From Gymnodinialimonas sp. 57CJ19 (lineage in GTDB: Bacteria > Pseudomonadota > Alphaproteobacteria > Rhodobacterales > Rhodobacteraceae), in contig NZ_CP151587.1 of NCBI RefSeq assembly GCF_038396845.1, positions 3,694,001 through 3,758,000 on the forward strand: 64,000 bases of DNA, given 5' to 3'. Shown here piece by piece: positions 1-8,477 of this stretch. Numbering within the stretch: position 1 is the first letter of the stretch; the number at the start of each line of letters is the position of its first letter. The notes beneath the pieces are model-generated. The model did no database searches, was not told the origin of the DNA, and saw nothing but the letters and a program-made list of their open reading frames with translations. Both the position numbers and the translations under genes were made by a program.

Positions 1-745
1 TTTCGTAGTAATCCGTGAAGGCCAGTGCGGCGGCGGCCTCTTGGTCAAGCACGATCGTGGCGCGCGCGTGCAGTTGCAGCGCCGAGGCCGGGCAGATCGC
101 CGCAAGCGGGCCTTCGATCATCTTCGCGACCGCATGGGCCTTGGCCGACCCCGTTGCCAGCAACAGGCATTTGCGCGAGTCCAAGATCGTCGCGACGCCC
201 GTGGTGATGGCATAGCGCGGCGTTTCCTCAAACGACGCGAAATATTTCTGATTGGCCCGCCGCGTGCTTTCCGTCAGCGTCTTGATCCGCGTGCGCGACC
301 CGAGGCTGGCGGTTGGCTCGTTGAATCCGATATGCCCGTTTTGCCCGATGCCCAGCAGTTGCAGGTCAATCCCGCCCGCCTCGGCAATAAGCGCCTCGTA
401 GGCGTCGGAGGCTGCCCGAGGATCAGCGGCGTCGCCCTTTGGCAGATGGGTGCGCGACGGGTCAACGTCGATATGACGAAAAAACGCATCCCGCATGTAG
501 TGGTGGTAAGAGCACGGGTGATCCGGCGTCAGGCCGATATATTCATCGAGGTTGAAGCTGGTGGTCTGCGCAAAAGAAAGGCCCTCCTCCCGGTGGCGCT
601 GCGCAAGCACTTCGTAAAGCGGCAACATCGTGCCACCCGTCGCCAGCCCCAGAACCGCGTCGGGTTTTTTCGCAATCGTGGTGGCGATGATGTCAGCGGC
701 GCGCGCAACGGCGGCCTGCGCGTCGGGGAGGATCAGAACCTTCAT
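1..745 (-). CDS. nagB: Glucosamine-6-phosphate deaminase, 3' end cut by window edge
   Basis: NagB isomerises and deaminates glucosamine-6-phosphate to fructose-6-phosphate and ammonia in the cytoplasm, the last step that feeds amino-sugar carbon into glycolysis. The reading frame starts MKVLILPDAQ and stays open for 248 codons to the edge. It shows the family hallmarks ATGGTMLPLYE, FNLDEY, the HPCSYHHYMRD stretch and GIGQNGHIGFNEP, which forms the catalytic and phosphate-binding loops. E. coli NagB has 266 residues, so only the C-terminal tail is missing. Its ATG overlaps the stop of nanK by 4 bases (ATGA), which suggests translational coupling. It is the last visible gene of the sialic-acid operon. 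A NagA deacetylase is expected just beyond the edge, which is inference. Confidence 0.93.
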   Translation of the reverse strand, partial: MKVLILPDAQAAVARAADIIATTIAKKPDAVLGLATGGTMLPLYEVLAQRHREEGLSFAQTTSFNLDEYIGLTPDHPCSYHHYMRDAFFRHIDVDPSRTHLPKGDAADPRAASDAYEALIAEAGGIDLQLLGIGQNGHIGFNEPTASLGSRTRIKTLTESTRRANQKYFASFEETPRYAITTGVATILDSRKCLLLATGSAKAHAVAKMIEGPLAAICPASALQLHARATIVLDQEAAAALAFTDYYE

Positions 746-1650
746 GGGATGTCTTTTCGCAAATGGGCCGCCAGTGCACCGATGAGTGGCCCATCGTGTC
801 CAAGCTCGGCGTGAACGAGCTGCGGTCGAAACAGAATTGGTTCTTCGCGCAAAACGGATTGCACGCGGTGGATATACCCCGGTGCAAGGCCGATGCTGCC
901 GCCCATCGCTACGGTGTCCAAACCGAGTATGGCCGTCAGATCGCCGATCAAGGCTGCAACCGCTGCGGCAGAGGTCTCGATGATCCGGTCGGCCCAGTCG
1001 AGGCCTTCATCTGCGGCTGCAAAGACGGCGCGAGCATCCGTGTTCTTGTGACCGGACGCCGCGGCGGCGGCGGCGATGCCGCGCCCCCCCGCGATACTCT
1101 CAACGGTCGCCATTCGACCACTGCCGCAAGGTCCGCGGGCAAGGCGGCTGGACACAAAACCGATGTGCCCTGCAAGCCCGTTGGAGCTCGACAGCAGTCG
1201 GTTGGCGATCACCAGACCGCCTCCCACGCCAGTCGACACGGTCAGATAGGCAAAGTTCTCACTTTGGCTGCCGGAGCCAAACACGCCTTCCGCAAGGGCG
1301 GCGGCAGCCGCATCGTTCAGGCATGTGGCGCTGCCCAAGCGGGCCGTCAGCATCGACGCCAAGGGGACGTTCTGCACTGCAGTCAGTGTTCCCTGATTGA
1401 CAGCATGCCAGATGCCCGCACGGTCAACACGACCGGCGACTGCCACGCCCAGAGGCGCGTCGTTGCTGTAGCCCAGATGTGTCAGCTGGTCTGCGATGGC
1501 GGCGATTTGCGCGTCGGGGTCGGCGTCGGGATCGGTCGTGACGACGCGGCGATCCACCACCTGACCGCCTTCTATGCGAGCGGCGGCAGTCTTAGTGCCG
1601 CCCAGATCAGCGGCAAACCCTGTAAGGGCCGCGCGTGAGATTGCCATCAT
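742..1650 (-). CDS. nanK: ROK-family kinase, probable N-acetylmannosamine kinase
   Basis: The 302-residue ROK-fold sugar kinase should phosphorylate ManNAc to ManNAc-6-P with ATP. Seen: the N-terminal phosphate-binding motif DLGGTKTA near residue 15, the catalytic Asp in CLNDAA near 113, STGVGGG near 139-145, and the ROK histidine in GHIGF (162). The usual ROK zinc signature CxCGxxGCxE is degenerate here: GPCGSGRMATVE keeps only the first-Gly-Cys part and the Glu, so three of the family's Cys ligands are gone. Two ATG codons are tandem at the start. It lies 2 bases after nanE and overlaps nagB by 4 bases. The ManNAc specificity comes from the operon context; by sequence alone it could be another hexosamine kinase. 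Confidence 0.85.
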   Translation of the reverse strand: MMAISRAALTGFAADLGGTKTAAARIEGGQVVDRRVVTTDPDADPDAQIAAIADQLTHLGYSNDAPLGVAVAGRVDRAGIWHAVNQGTLTAVQNVPLASMLTARLGSATCLNDAAAAALAEGVFGSGSQSENFAYLTVSTGVGGGLVIANRLLSSSNGLAGHIGFVSSRLARGPCGSGRMATVESIAGGRGIAAAAAASGHKNTDARAVFAAADEGLDWADRIIETSAAAVAALIGDLTAILGLDTVAMGGSIGLAPGYIHRVQSVLREEPILFRPQLVHAELGHDGPLIGALAAHLRKDIP

Positions 1651-1652
1651 GC

Positions 1653-2333
1653 TTACGCCTTACCTGCGTTCTTGACCGCGTCACCAAACCAGCCCGTGAT
1701 ATGCTCCAGCCGGGTCAAGGCCGTTCCCACAGTGACCGCATCCGCACCCGCGGCAATCGCCTCGTGCGCCAGTTCGGGCGTGTTCACGCGACCTTCCGCC
1801 ATGACGAACGCCCCCAAATCCTTGAAGGCCCGAATGAGGTCGAAATCCACACCCTCGGCGCGCCCGGCGGTCTCTTCGGTATAGCCCGAGAGGGTGCTGC
1901 CAAGGATTGTAGCGCCCTGAGCCAAAGCGCGGCGGCCATCGTCCAGACTTGAGCAATCCGCCATGGCCAGCGCCCCTGCCCCATGGATTGCGGCAAGGAT
2001 CGCCTCGGTCGTTTCAGGGCGCGGTCGATCCGTGGCGTCATAGGCGATAATATCTGCCCCCGCGTCCGCCAGTGCCTGCACGTCGGCCAAGTAGGGCGTG
2101 ATCCTTACCGGGCTGTCGTCGAGGTCTCTTTTCAGGATAGCGATGATCGGAACGGAAACGACCTGGCGCGTGGCCTTGAGGTTCGCAACCCCTTCAATCC
2201 GCAGTCCGGCGGCACCGCCTGCCACTGCTGCCGCAGCCATGGCGGCAACAATTTCGGGCCGGTCCATTGGCCCGTCGTCCACCGGTTGGCAAGAAACGAC
2301 GAGTCCGCCCCGCAAAGTTTCAAGGAGTTTCAT
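1653..2333 (-). CDS. nanE: N-acetylmannosamine-6-phosphate 2-epimerase
   Basis: NanE converts ManNAc-6-P to GlcNAc-6-P, a cytoplasmic TIM-barrel epimerase. The 226-residue protein has the normal family length. Typical segments are the N-terminal [47 protein letters not shown] (containing the catalytic-region Lys), [14 protein letters not shown], and [11 protein letters not shown]. The C-terminal phosphate-binding GRVNTPE and [13 protein letters not shown] segments are also present. It stands 36 bases after nanM and 2 bases before nanK in the same direction. Assignment is secure both from motifs and from context. Confidence 0.95.
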   Translation of the reverse strand: MKLLETLRGGLVVSCQPVDDGPMDRPEIVAAMAAAAVAGGAAGLRIEGVANLKATRQVVSVPIIAILKRDLDDSPVRITPYLADVQALADAGADIIAYDATDRPRPETTEAILAAIHGAGALAMADCSSLDDGRRALAQGATILGSTLSGYTEETAGRAEGVDFDLIRAFKDLGAFVMAEGRVNTPELAHEAIAAGADAVTVGTALTRLEHITGWFGDAVKNAGKA

Positions 2334-2369
2334 TTCATATGTCCTTGCAGAATGTTGGCCTGGTTTTCA

Positions 2370-3545
2370 TCACGCACGCTCAGATATTTCGGGGATGAGA
2401 GGTTCTGGCACCAAAGACGTGCAAGTCACCTGATCGCTTGGTTCATTCCATGTCAGAAATAGCACGTCCGTGCGGGCGCCTTGGTCCTGGTCTTCGCCGC
2501 CGACTAACAGCAAGCCACCGGGAACCTCAAAACTTGCGCCGTAGGCCAAGCCTGTCGGCAACTGCCCGGCGACCTGCCAATTGCCGTATTTTCGCGCGTA
2601 GATGTCCCGGTTCCAAACCTTCTGCAACCCACGGTGCGCATACCACTCGCCAGTCGCGGCGATGGCCCGCGATCCGTGAAAATTCGCGCCGCCCGCAACC
2701 AGCAAAACGCCATTTGCGTGGCCGGCAAAGGCGCCGGCAAGGCCATCTTGCATCCCACGGCCCGCGAGCGGCGGGATCGGGTCTTGCTCGGTCCACACCA
2801 CCCCATCGCGCTGAAACCTGATCCGTTTGACCTGGGGGGTGCGCAAGCCGGGTTTGATCTCGCCGTTGATAAGCTCCACACCGTTTGGCACCGCAACACA
2901 GGACGCGCCCGTGTTCGGCAGGTATGGATTGTCGCCGAGGTCCGACCATGCGTTTGCCGAAATGGAATAGACCCTCAGCTTGGCATTCCACTTGTGGTTT
3001 TCGGGGGGCATGGACATGAAGGCTTCAAGGGTCTCATGCCAGTGCTCTGGGTTGCTTTCGGCATCCTCGGATGCCGCCGTCACCATGAAGGTGTCAAAAA
3101 CCCTGGTGTTGACGCCCCCAACCAATCCGATTCTGTCGTCATCAAGCGCAAATGCAGACGCGCCGAGCAAGCCGGTTGGCGTTTTCGTGTCCACGTTGGT
3201 CCAGACATCGGTGGCTGGATCAAACATGAAAACATCTTGCAGCACGCGCGGGGCGACGGCATCTGGCGGGTCTATCCCCAACCCGGAAAAGACATAGAGC
3301 CGACCGCCGACCGTTGCGCACGCGGCGCCATCGCGTTTGGGGCCGGGGAATGGGGCCACTTCCACCCACCCCGAACTTAGTGCATCGAGGTCCAAAGCGT
3401 ACATCGACTGCCCGGCAGAACCGAGGCCGATAAACAGACGCCGCCCCGCCTGCCCCGACACGCCATTCTTGATGCCTTGTGGCAGCTTCGGCCAGGCGAC
3501 GGGACCCGCAAATTTTGATGTGTCAGCAGCCAGCAGAGAATTCAC
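2370..3545 (-). CDS. nanM: N-acetylneuraminate epimerase (sialic acid mutarotase), Kelch type, no visible signal peptide
   Basis: NanM speeds the alpha/beta anomer interconversion of sialic acid. In E. coli it is a periplasmic six-bladed Kelch propeller. This 391-residue protein carries repeated Kelch blades and segments I recognise from NanM: LFIGLGSAGQSMYALD, GGVNTRVFD, ELINGEIKPGLRTP, GAFAGHANGVLLVAGG, WYAHRGLQKVWNRDIY and LLLVGGEDQ. The start used is GTG at 3545, preceded by GAGGG at a good distance. The N-terminus MNSLLAADTSKFAGPVAWP has no hydrophobic signal core, so the protein looks cytoplasmic, unlike the E. coli enzyme. It sits between the aldolase (65-base gap) and nanE (36-base gap). 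Confidence 0.9.
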   Translation of the reverse strand: MNSLLAADTSKFAGPVAWPKLPQGIKNGVSGQAGRRLFIGLGSAGQSMYALDLDALSSGWVEVAPFPGPKRDGAACATVGGRLYVFSGLGIDPPDAVAPRVLQDVFMFDPATDVWTNVDTKTPTGLLGASAFALDDDRIGLVGGVNTRVFDTFMVTAASEDAESNPEHWHETLEAFMSMPPENHKWNAKLRVYSISANAWSDLGDNPYLPNTGASCVAVPNGVELINGEIKPGLRTPQVKRIRFQRDGVVWTEQDPIPPLAGRGMQDGLAGAFAGHANGVLLVAGGANFHGSRAIAATGEWYAHRGLQKVWNRDIYARKYGNWQVAGQLPTGLAYGASFEVPGGLLLVGGEDQDQGARTDVLFLTWNEPSDQVTCTSLVPEPLIPEISERA

Positions 3546-3610
3546 AGACGCCCTCTTTCGTATGAAGCGCAGACGCGGACAGGGCCCGCACCTGCGTGAT
3601 GCAGTTGCTG

Positions 3611-4534
3611 CTAGTCGAGCAATCCTGCGTCTTTCACGATCACGCGGATCTGCTCCAGCACCTTGTCGTCAAGCGGTTTCAACGGCGCAGTCATCGTCGC
3701 GGTAGAGATCAACCCACGCAAAGCCATAGCCGCTTTGAATGCGCCAACGCCCGCTGCATCGCCGGAACGTCCTGTGGGGCAAAACACGATCTCGAACAGG
3801 CGATTGATGCGTTCTTGTTCCTCGGTCGCCGTGTTCACGTCGCGGGCCTTGGCTGCCTTCCACAACCGCACGTAAGCGCTCGCATCCACGTTGGCGAGGC
3901 CCGGAACGGCGCCATCGGCGCCCGCAAATCCCATGGCGTCGACCATCACTTCGTGGCCGGTGAACAGCGAAAGCGGGTGGCCCGCCGCGTCGTTCATCGC
4001 AATCAGACGGCGGAAGCTGACATCGTCACCCGAGGAATCCTTGACCCCCACAATGACGCCTTCGCGGCCCAGATCGACCAGCAGGTCAGGTGACAGTTTG
4101 CGGCAACCGCGTGCGGGGATATCATAGGCGAAGAGCGGTGCATTGATGGCGGCGTGGATCATGCGGAAGTGGTCCGCAATCTCGCCCTCATCGCTGATCG
4201 CATAAATCGGAGCGGTGGCAACGATGGCATCCGCGCCGACCTCCAGAAACGCCTTCGCGCTGTCGGCGACACGGGCAGCGGTCAGCTCGATCGCACCGGC
4301 CAGAACCGGCACCCGGCCAGCGGTCGTATCGCAGACGGTTTTCATCACCGCGAGGCGGTCGGCATCGGTCAGGTAAGCTACTTGGCCCGTGGACCCCAAC
4401 GGGAAAAGCCCATTGACGCCCGCGTCGATCAAATGCTCGACCAGCTTCGCCAGATCGTCATGGTTGACTGTGCCGTCGGCGTTGAGCGGTGTAACAATCG
4501 GCGGGATGATGCCGTGGTAAGATGCAGTAGTCAT
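3611..4534 (-). CDS. nanA: DapA/NanA-family aldolase, probable N-acetylneuraminate lyase
   Basis: The 307-residue class I aldolase of the DHDPS/NAL superfamily should cleave Neu5Ac to ManNAc and pyruvate through a Schiff base. Tyr137 (in LFAYDIPAR) and Lys165 (in VGVKDSSGD) fall at the same numbers as the catalytic Tyr and Lys of E. coli NanA. The carboxylate-binding loop reads GSTGQ (47-51) where NanA usually has GSTGE, and YDIPAR is closer to the DHDPS form YNxPxR. So sequence alone does not settle the substrate; the flanking transporter, nanM, nanE and nanK argue for Neu5Ac. The chosen ATG at 4534 opens MTTASYHGIIPP, a normal family N-terminus; an upstream in-frame extension to 4672 would overlap the ATPase gene. 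It follows that ATPase gene by 13 bases. Confidence 0.82.
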   Translation of the reverse strand: MTTASYHGIIPPIVTPLNADGTVNHDDLAKLVEHLIDAGVNGLFPLGSTGQVAYLTDADRLAVMKTVCDTTAGRVPVLAGAIELTAARVADSAKAFLEVGADAIVATAPIYAISDEGEIADHFRMIHAAINAPLFAYDIPARGCRKLSPDLLVDLGREGVIVGVKDSSGDDVSFRRLIAMNDAAGHPLSLFTGHEVMVDAMGFAGADGAVPGLANVDASAYVRLWKAAKARDVNTATEEQERINRLFEIVFCPTGRSGDAAGVGAFKAAMALRGLISTATMTAPLKPLDDKVLEQIRVIVKDAGLLD

Positions 4535-4547
4535 GTTGTTCCGGATC

Positions 4548-5375
4548 TTAGGTTGAGGGTTGGGATGTGACGTGCAGCAGGCTGGGGGCGGCCCCAAGCA
4601 GCGTGCGGGTGTAGTCTTGGCTGGGGTTGTTAAGAACCTCGGCCCCGGTGCCGTATTCGACAATCTTGCCACCGCGCATCACGGCGATGTCGTCGGCGAT
4701 ATGGCGCACGGTCTGGATATCGTGGGAAATGAACACCATCCCAAGGTCCAGCTCGGTTTTCAGGTCTTGCAACAGGTTCAGGATCTGCGCGCGCACAGAG
4801 ACGTCCAGCGCCGAGGTCGGCTCGTCCGCGACGATCACCTGCGGCTCCAGCGCAAGGGCGCGCGCGATGGCCACGCGCTGCCGCTGCCCCCCCGAGAGCT
4901 GCGCCGGGATGGCATCCAGCACCGATTGCGGCAGGCCGACTTTGGAGATCAGGTCCGACACGCGGGCGCGGCGGCTGGCGTCGTCGCCGATGCCGTGCAC
5001 TTCGAGCGGGTCCATCAGGGCATCCCGCACGAGCATCCGGCCATTGAGCGCCGTCGCCGGGTCCTGAAACACCACCGAGACGACGCGCCCGATTTTGCGG
5101 CGTGTGGCGGCGTCAAATTTGCGGACCTCTTCGCCGCCGAACAAAACCTGCCCCTCGCTGGGTTGCTGGAGGCCGATCAGGACCTTGGCGGCGGTGGATT
5201 TGCCCGAGCCCGACTCGCCCACGATCCCGAGGGTCTTACCCTTGCGCACGGCAAGCGTCACATCGTCGACCGCGCGCAGGTAGACAGGTTTGCTGATGCC
5301 CGAGGCACGCACTCGGAAGTCGACGGCGACGTTGCGCAACTCGATCACGGCAGGTGTGCTGACTTGGGTGTTCAT
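4548..5375 (-). CDS. Sialic acid / peptide-type ABC transporter ATPase (SatD-like)
   Basis: A 275-residue ATPase of the OppF/DppF family that would power import of the operon's substrate at the inner membrane. Seen in order: Walker A GESGSGKS (53-60), the Q-loop [11 protein letters not shown], signature LSGGQRQR (160-167), Walker B VIVADEP (180-186), and H-loop SHD (217-219). It is shorter than typical OppF and lacks the long C-terminal oligopeptide extension. Its ATG overlaps the stop of the fusion gene by 4 bases, so the two ATPase domains are probably made in step. Substrate assignment to sialic acid is from gene order, which matches satABCD of Haemophilus ducreyi as I recall it. Confidence 0.88.
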   Translation of the reverse strand: MNTQVSTPAVIELRNVAVDFRVRASGISKPVYLRAVDDVTLAVRKGKTLGIVGESGSGKSTAAKVLIGLQQPSEGQVLFGGEEVRKFDAATRRKIGRVVSVVFQDPATALNGRMLVRDALMDPLEVHGIGDDASRRARVSDLISKVGLPQSVLDAIPAQLSGGQRQRVAIARALALEPQVIVADEPTSALDVSVRAQILNLLQDLKTELDLGMVFISHDIQTVRHIADDIAVMRGGKIVEYGTGAEVLNNPSQDYTRTLLGAAPSLLHVTSQPST

Positions 5376-7369
5376 GCGACATCCCCCCTCGGCTGGACAA
5401 GTTCATCATCGGGATGTGCGGCGTAGAAATGCTCTGTCCCTGGAACTTGACGTGTGACCAGCGTGACGCCCGCGTTGCGTTCGGGATTGGAGGAGCGCGG
5501 CGCGAAACGGTCGCCCTTGGGGAATTCGCGCGGGGAAGGCACGGTGCCACGGACCTGGTGCAAGCGCTCGGCCCCGGCCTCGATACTGAGGACCGCGCCC
5601 AGTAGACCACGTGTGTATTCGTGGATGGGCTGCGTAAGAATATCGAAATTCGGCCCCTGTTCGACAATCTGACCCGCGTACATGACCGCAATCCGATGCG
5701 AGATTTCAGCCACAAGCGCGAGGTCGTGGGACACGAAGATCATCGCAAACCCCAGTTCCTGCCGCAGCTTATCGAGCAGTTCGACAACCTGTTTTTGCAC
5801 CGTCACGTCAAGCGCGGTCGTGGGTTCATCCGCGATGACCAGCTTGGGATCACGGGTCAGAGCCATGGCGATCAACACGCGCTGACGCTGGCCGCCGGAC
5901 AGTTCGTGCGGGTAGGAACTCAACGTGCGCTCGGCGTCCAGCCCCACCAGTTCCAAAAGATCCTCGGCGGTGCGTGTGCCGCCGCGTGACGTCAACTGGT
6001 TCATCTGCGCCCGGATGATCATCGCCGGGTTCAGCGACGACAACGCATCCTGATAGACCATCGCTATCCCCTTGCCGCGCAGGGCGTTGCGTTCACTTTC
6101 ATTCATGGTCAGCAGGTTCTTGCCCTCGAACAAGATCTCGCCCTTGATCCGCGCGCGCGGGTCCAGAAGCCCCATGACGACAAGCGAAGTGATCGACTTG
6201 CCACAGCCGGATTCCCCCACCAGCGCCAGCGTTTCACCGGGGCGAACGGAAAACGAAATGTCATCGACCACATCCACATCGCCGTGGCGCGGGAAGGCGA
6301 TGCTGAGGTTCTTGACCTCGAGCAGAGGCGGCACGTCTGCGTCAAACTTCGGGCGGTCGGTGCGGGTCATCTCGACCGCGCGCAACTCATCAAGGCGTTG
6401 TTGCAAGGCCACTTCGGGGTCCACCTTCAGGGCCTCAACGGCCTTGGGGCCTTCCAACTGGTCTACGGCGGCCTCAACGGCGGTGGCATCCACCTGCTTG
6501 CGGGCACGGGGCGCGGCCATGGCGTCGGTCATGCCCTCGGCCAGGATGTTGAGCGCCAGAACCGTGGTCGTGATCAGCACACCGGCGAAGAACGTCGGCC
6601 ACCAGCTGCCCGACAGCACCAACTGTCGGCCTGCCGCCATGACGTTGCCCCAGGACGGCTCTGGATCCGGCACACCCGCTTGAATGAAGGAGAGCGACGC
6701 TTCGAACACGATGGCATCGGCGACCAGAACGGTGGCGAAGACAAGGATCGGGGCCAGGCAGTTGCGCGCGACATGTTTGATCAGGATGCGGTGGGTTGGC
6801 GCGCCCATGACGCGGACGGCGGCCACGTAATCCTCGCCGTATTGACCGATGATATTGGCCCGGATCACGCGGGTCAGCTGTGGCACGTAGAGGAACGCGA
6901 TGGTCAGGACCAACACGATCAGCGACTGGCCAAAGACCGACACGAACACGACGGCCAGTGCGATGCCGGGGAAGGACATGACCATATCCAGCATCCGCAT
7001 CAAAACCTCGGCGACCCATTTGTCGGCCGTGGCCGCGATCGCGCCCAGAACGGCGGCGACGACCAAGGCGACGGCGGTGGCACCCAAGCCGATGATCAGC
7101 GAGTAACTGGCGCCGTAGAGCAGCCGCGAATAGATATCGCGCCCCTGCCTGTCGGTGCCGAACCAATGGGTGCCATCGGGCGCAGCCGGGCCGCGCGTCA
7201 GACCGGTCGCCAGCGGATCGAAGGTCGCGATCAAGGGCGCGAAGACAGCGGCAAGGCACACGGTCGCAATGATCCCGAGCGCGATCTTTGACGCGGTGGG
7301 CAAATTGCGCAGGAGGCTCAGCGTCAGTTTGGTCGTCGAGAGCTTTTCGGTCAGTTCAGATCTGATCAT
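5372..7369 (-). CDS. Permease-ATPase fusion protein of a peptide-type ABC importer (SatC-like)
   Basis: This 665-residue protein joins a DppC-type permease to a DppD-type ATPase in one chain. Residues 1-285 are the permease: an N-terminal transmembrane segment at 28-50, GTDRQGRDIYSRLLYGA (71-87), further helices and the EAA-type loop around 180-200. A charged, probably helical linker covers about 286-345. Residues 346-600 are the ATPase: Walker A GESGCGKS (385-392), signature LSGGQRQR (490-497), Walker B LVIADEP (510-516) and SHD (547-549). The C-terminal oligopeptide-family tail reads GDRFAPRSSNP, where many DppD/OppD relatives have a cysteine-rich motif of the form GCRFxxRCP. The start at 7369 lies 1 base from the stop of the permease gene; an upstream start would lie inside it. 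Confidence 0.9.
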   Translation of the reverse strand: MIRSELTEKLSTTKLTLSLLRNLPTASKIALGIIATVCLAAVFAPLIATFDPLATGLTRGPAAPDGTHWFGTDRQGRDIYSRLLYGASYSLIIGLGATAVALVVAAVLGAIAATADKWVAEVLMRMLDMVMSFPGIALAVVFVSVFGQSLIVLVLTIAFLYVPQLTRVIRANIIGQYGEDYVAAVRVMGAPTHRILIKHVARNCLAPILVFATVLVADAIVFEASLSFIQAGVPDPEPSWGNVMAAGRQLVLSGSWWPTFFAGVLITTTVLALNILAEGMTDAMAAPRARKQVDATAVEAAVDQLEGPKAVEALKVDPEVALQQRLDELRAVEMTRTDRPKFDADVPPLLEVKNLSIAFPRHGDVDVVDDISFSVRPGETLALVGESGCGKSITSLVVMGLLDPRARIKGEILFEGKNLLTMNESERNALRGKGIAMVYQDALSSLNPAMIIRAQMNQLTSRGGTRTAEDLLELVGLDAERTLSSYPHELSGGQRQRVLIAMALTRDPKLVIADEPTTALDVTVQKQVVELLDKLRQELGFAMIFVSHDLALVAEISHRIAVMYAGQIVEQGPNFDILTQPIHEYTRGLLGAVLSIEAGAERLHQVRGTVPSPREFPKGDRFAPRSSNPERNAGVTLVTRQVPGTEHFYAAHPDDELVQPRGDVA

Positions 7370-7370
7370 T

Positions 7371-8336
7371 TCAAACGGTCCGGATGCGCGGGTTGACGAG
7401 CACGTACAGCAGGTCAACGACGACGTTGATGACAACAAAGGCAAGCGCGACCGTCAGCGTCACGCCCTGTACGAGGTTGGGTTCATTGTTGGTCACGCCG
7501 TTCAGGATCAGCATGCCCATTCCGTTGATGTTGAAGATGATCTCGATCACGACTGCGCCGCCGAGCAGGTAGCCGATGCGCAGACCCAGAACCGTAATCG
7601 GCGTGATCAAGGCATTGCGCAGAACGTTGCGCCCCACGACGATGCGGCGCGGTATCCCTGCACCCAGGGCGGTGCGAACGTAGTCTCGGTCCAATTCCTC
7701 TACCATCGAGGTTCGCACGACGCGCGCCAACTGCCCGATCACGGGCATCGCAAGGGCGAAAGCGGGAAGCGCCATGCGCATCAACCAGCCGCCGAAATCG
7801 TCGGTCATATCCGGTAGGCGTCCGGCCACGGGGAATACCGACCAAACACCGACGCGCGAGCCAAGAATCTGGATCAGAAGGATCGAAAGCCAGAACGACG
7901 GCGTCGACAGCGACGCAATGGAGAGCAGGCGGATCACCTGATCTGGCCATCCATCGCGGTACACCGCAGCAATGACCCCCAGCAAGACCGAGCCCGTGAC
8001 CGCGATGATCAGGCCCAGAAACGTCAGTTGCAGCGTGATCGGGAAAGCGCGCAGAACCTCGTCGGCGACAGGAAGCTGCCGCGCGGAATAGGTGCCAAGG
8101 TCGAACTGCGCGAGGCCCACCAGAAACGAGGCATAGCGCGTCAGAAGCGGGTCGTTGAGACCGTTTTCCTCGCGATATTCCTCACGCGCCTCAATCGACG
8201 CGCCCTCCCCCAATGCCGTGATGGACACATCGACGTCGGAGAATGACATCACGAAGAAAACAAGAAACGTGATCCCAAGGATCATGATCGGCAACTGCAT
8301 AAGGCGGCGCAGGATGAGATCGAAGACTTGTGACAT
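7371..8336 (-). CDS. ABC transporter permease, DppB type (SatB-like)
   Basis: A 321-residue inner-membrane permease with the DppB/OppB plan: an N-terminal helix near residues 9-28 (MQLPIMILGITFLVFFVMSF), a long periplasmic loop with GLNDPLLTRYASFL, and a further set of helices. The cytoplasmic EAA-like loop is DYVRTALGAGIPRRIVVGRN, and the end is YLLGGAVVIE...INGMGMLI, typical of the family. It pairs with the permease half of the downstream fusion gene. ATG 8336 was chosen because MSQVFDLILRRLMQLP is the normal N-terminus; the in-frame extension upstream (MIGARAR...) runs into the intergenic region and is not family-like. A strong hairpin separates it from the binding-protein gene. Confidence 0.9.
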   Translation of the reverse strand: MSQVFDLILRRLMQLPIMILGITFLVFFVMSFSDVDVSITALGEGASIEAREEYREENGLNDPLLTRYASFLVGLAQFDLGTYSARQLPVADEVLRAFPITLQLTFLGLIIAVTGSVLLGVIAAVYRDGWPDQVIRLLSIASLSTPSFWLSILLIQILGSRVGVWSVFPVAGRLPDMTDDFGGWLMRMALPAFALAMPVIGQLARVVRTSMVEELDRDYVRTALGAGIPRRIVVGRNVLRNALITPITVLGLRIGYLLGGAVVIEIIFNINGMGMLILNGVTNNEPNLVQGVTLTVALAFVVINVVVDLLYVLVNPRIRTV

Positions 8337-8431
8337 GTGCGGCGGGCTCCCTAGGCGATCGGCGGCATCCAGAGAGTTTGGGCGGCAACAGGTACGTGCC
8401 CGCGCCCCAATCATCTCCAGGTCAAGCGATA

Positions 8432-8459
8432 TGGGGCGCCGATAGATACCGGCGCCCCA
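8432..8459 (-). other. Intercistronic hairpin between binding-protein and permease genes
   Basis: A perfect 9-base inverted repeat, TGGGGCGCC and GGCGCCCCA, is separated by 10 bases. It lies about 20 bases after the stop of the binding-protein gene, in the 141-base gap before the permease gene. There is no U-run after it on the minus strand, so it looks like an mRNA-stabilising or attenuating stem rather than a full terminator. Such stems commonly keep the binding protein more abundant than the membrane subunits, which is inference here. Confidence 0.6.
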
Positions 8460-8477
8460 GGTAGTATGTGATTGTGC

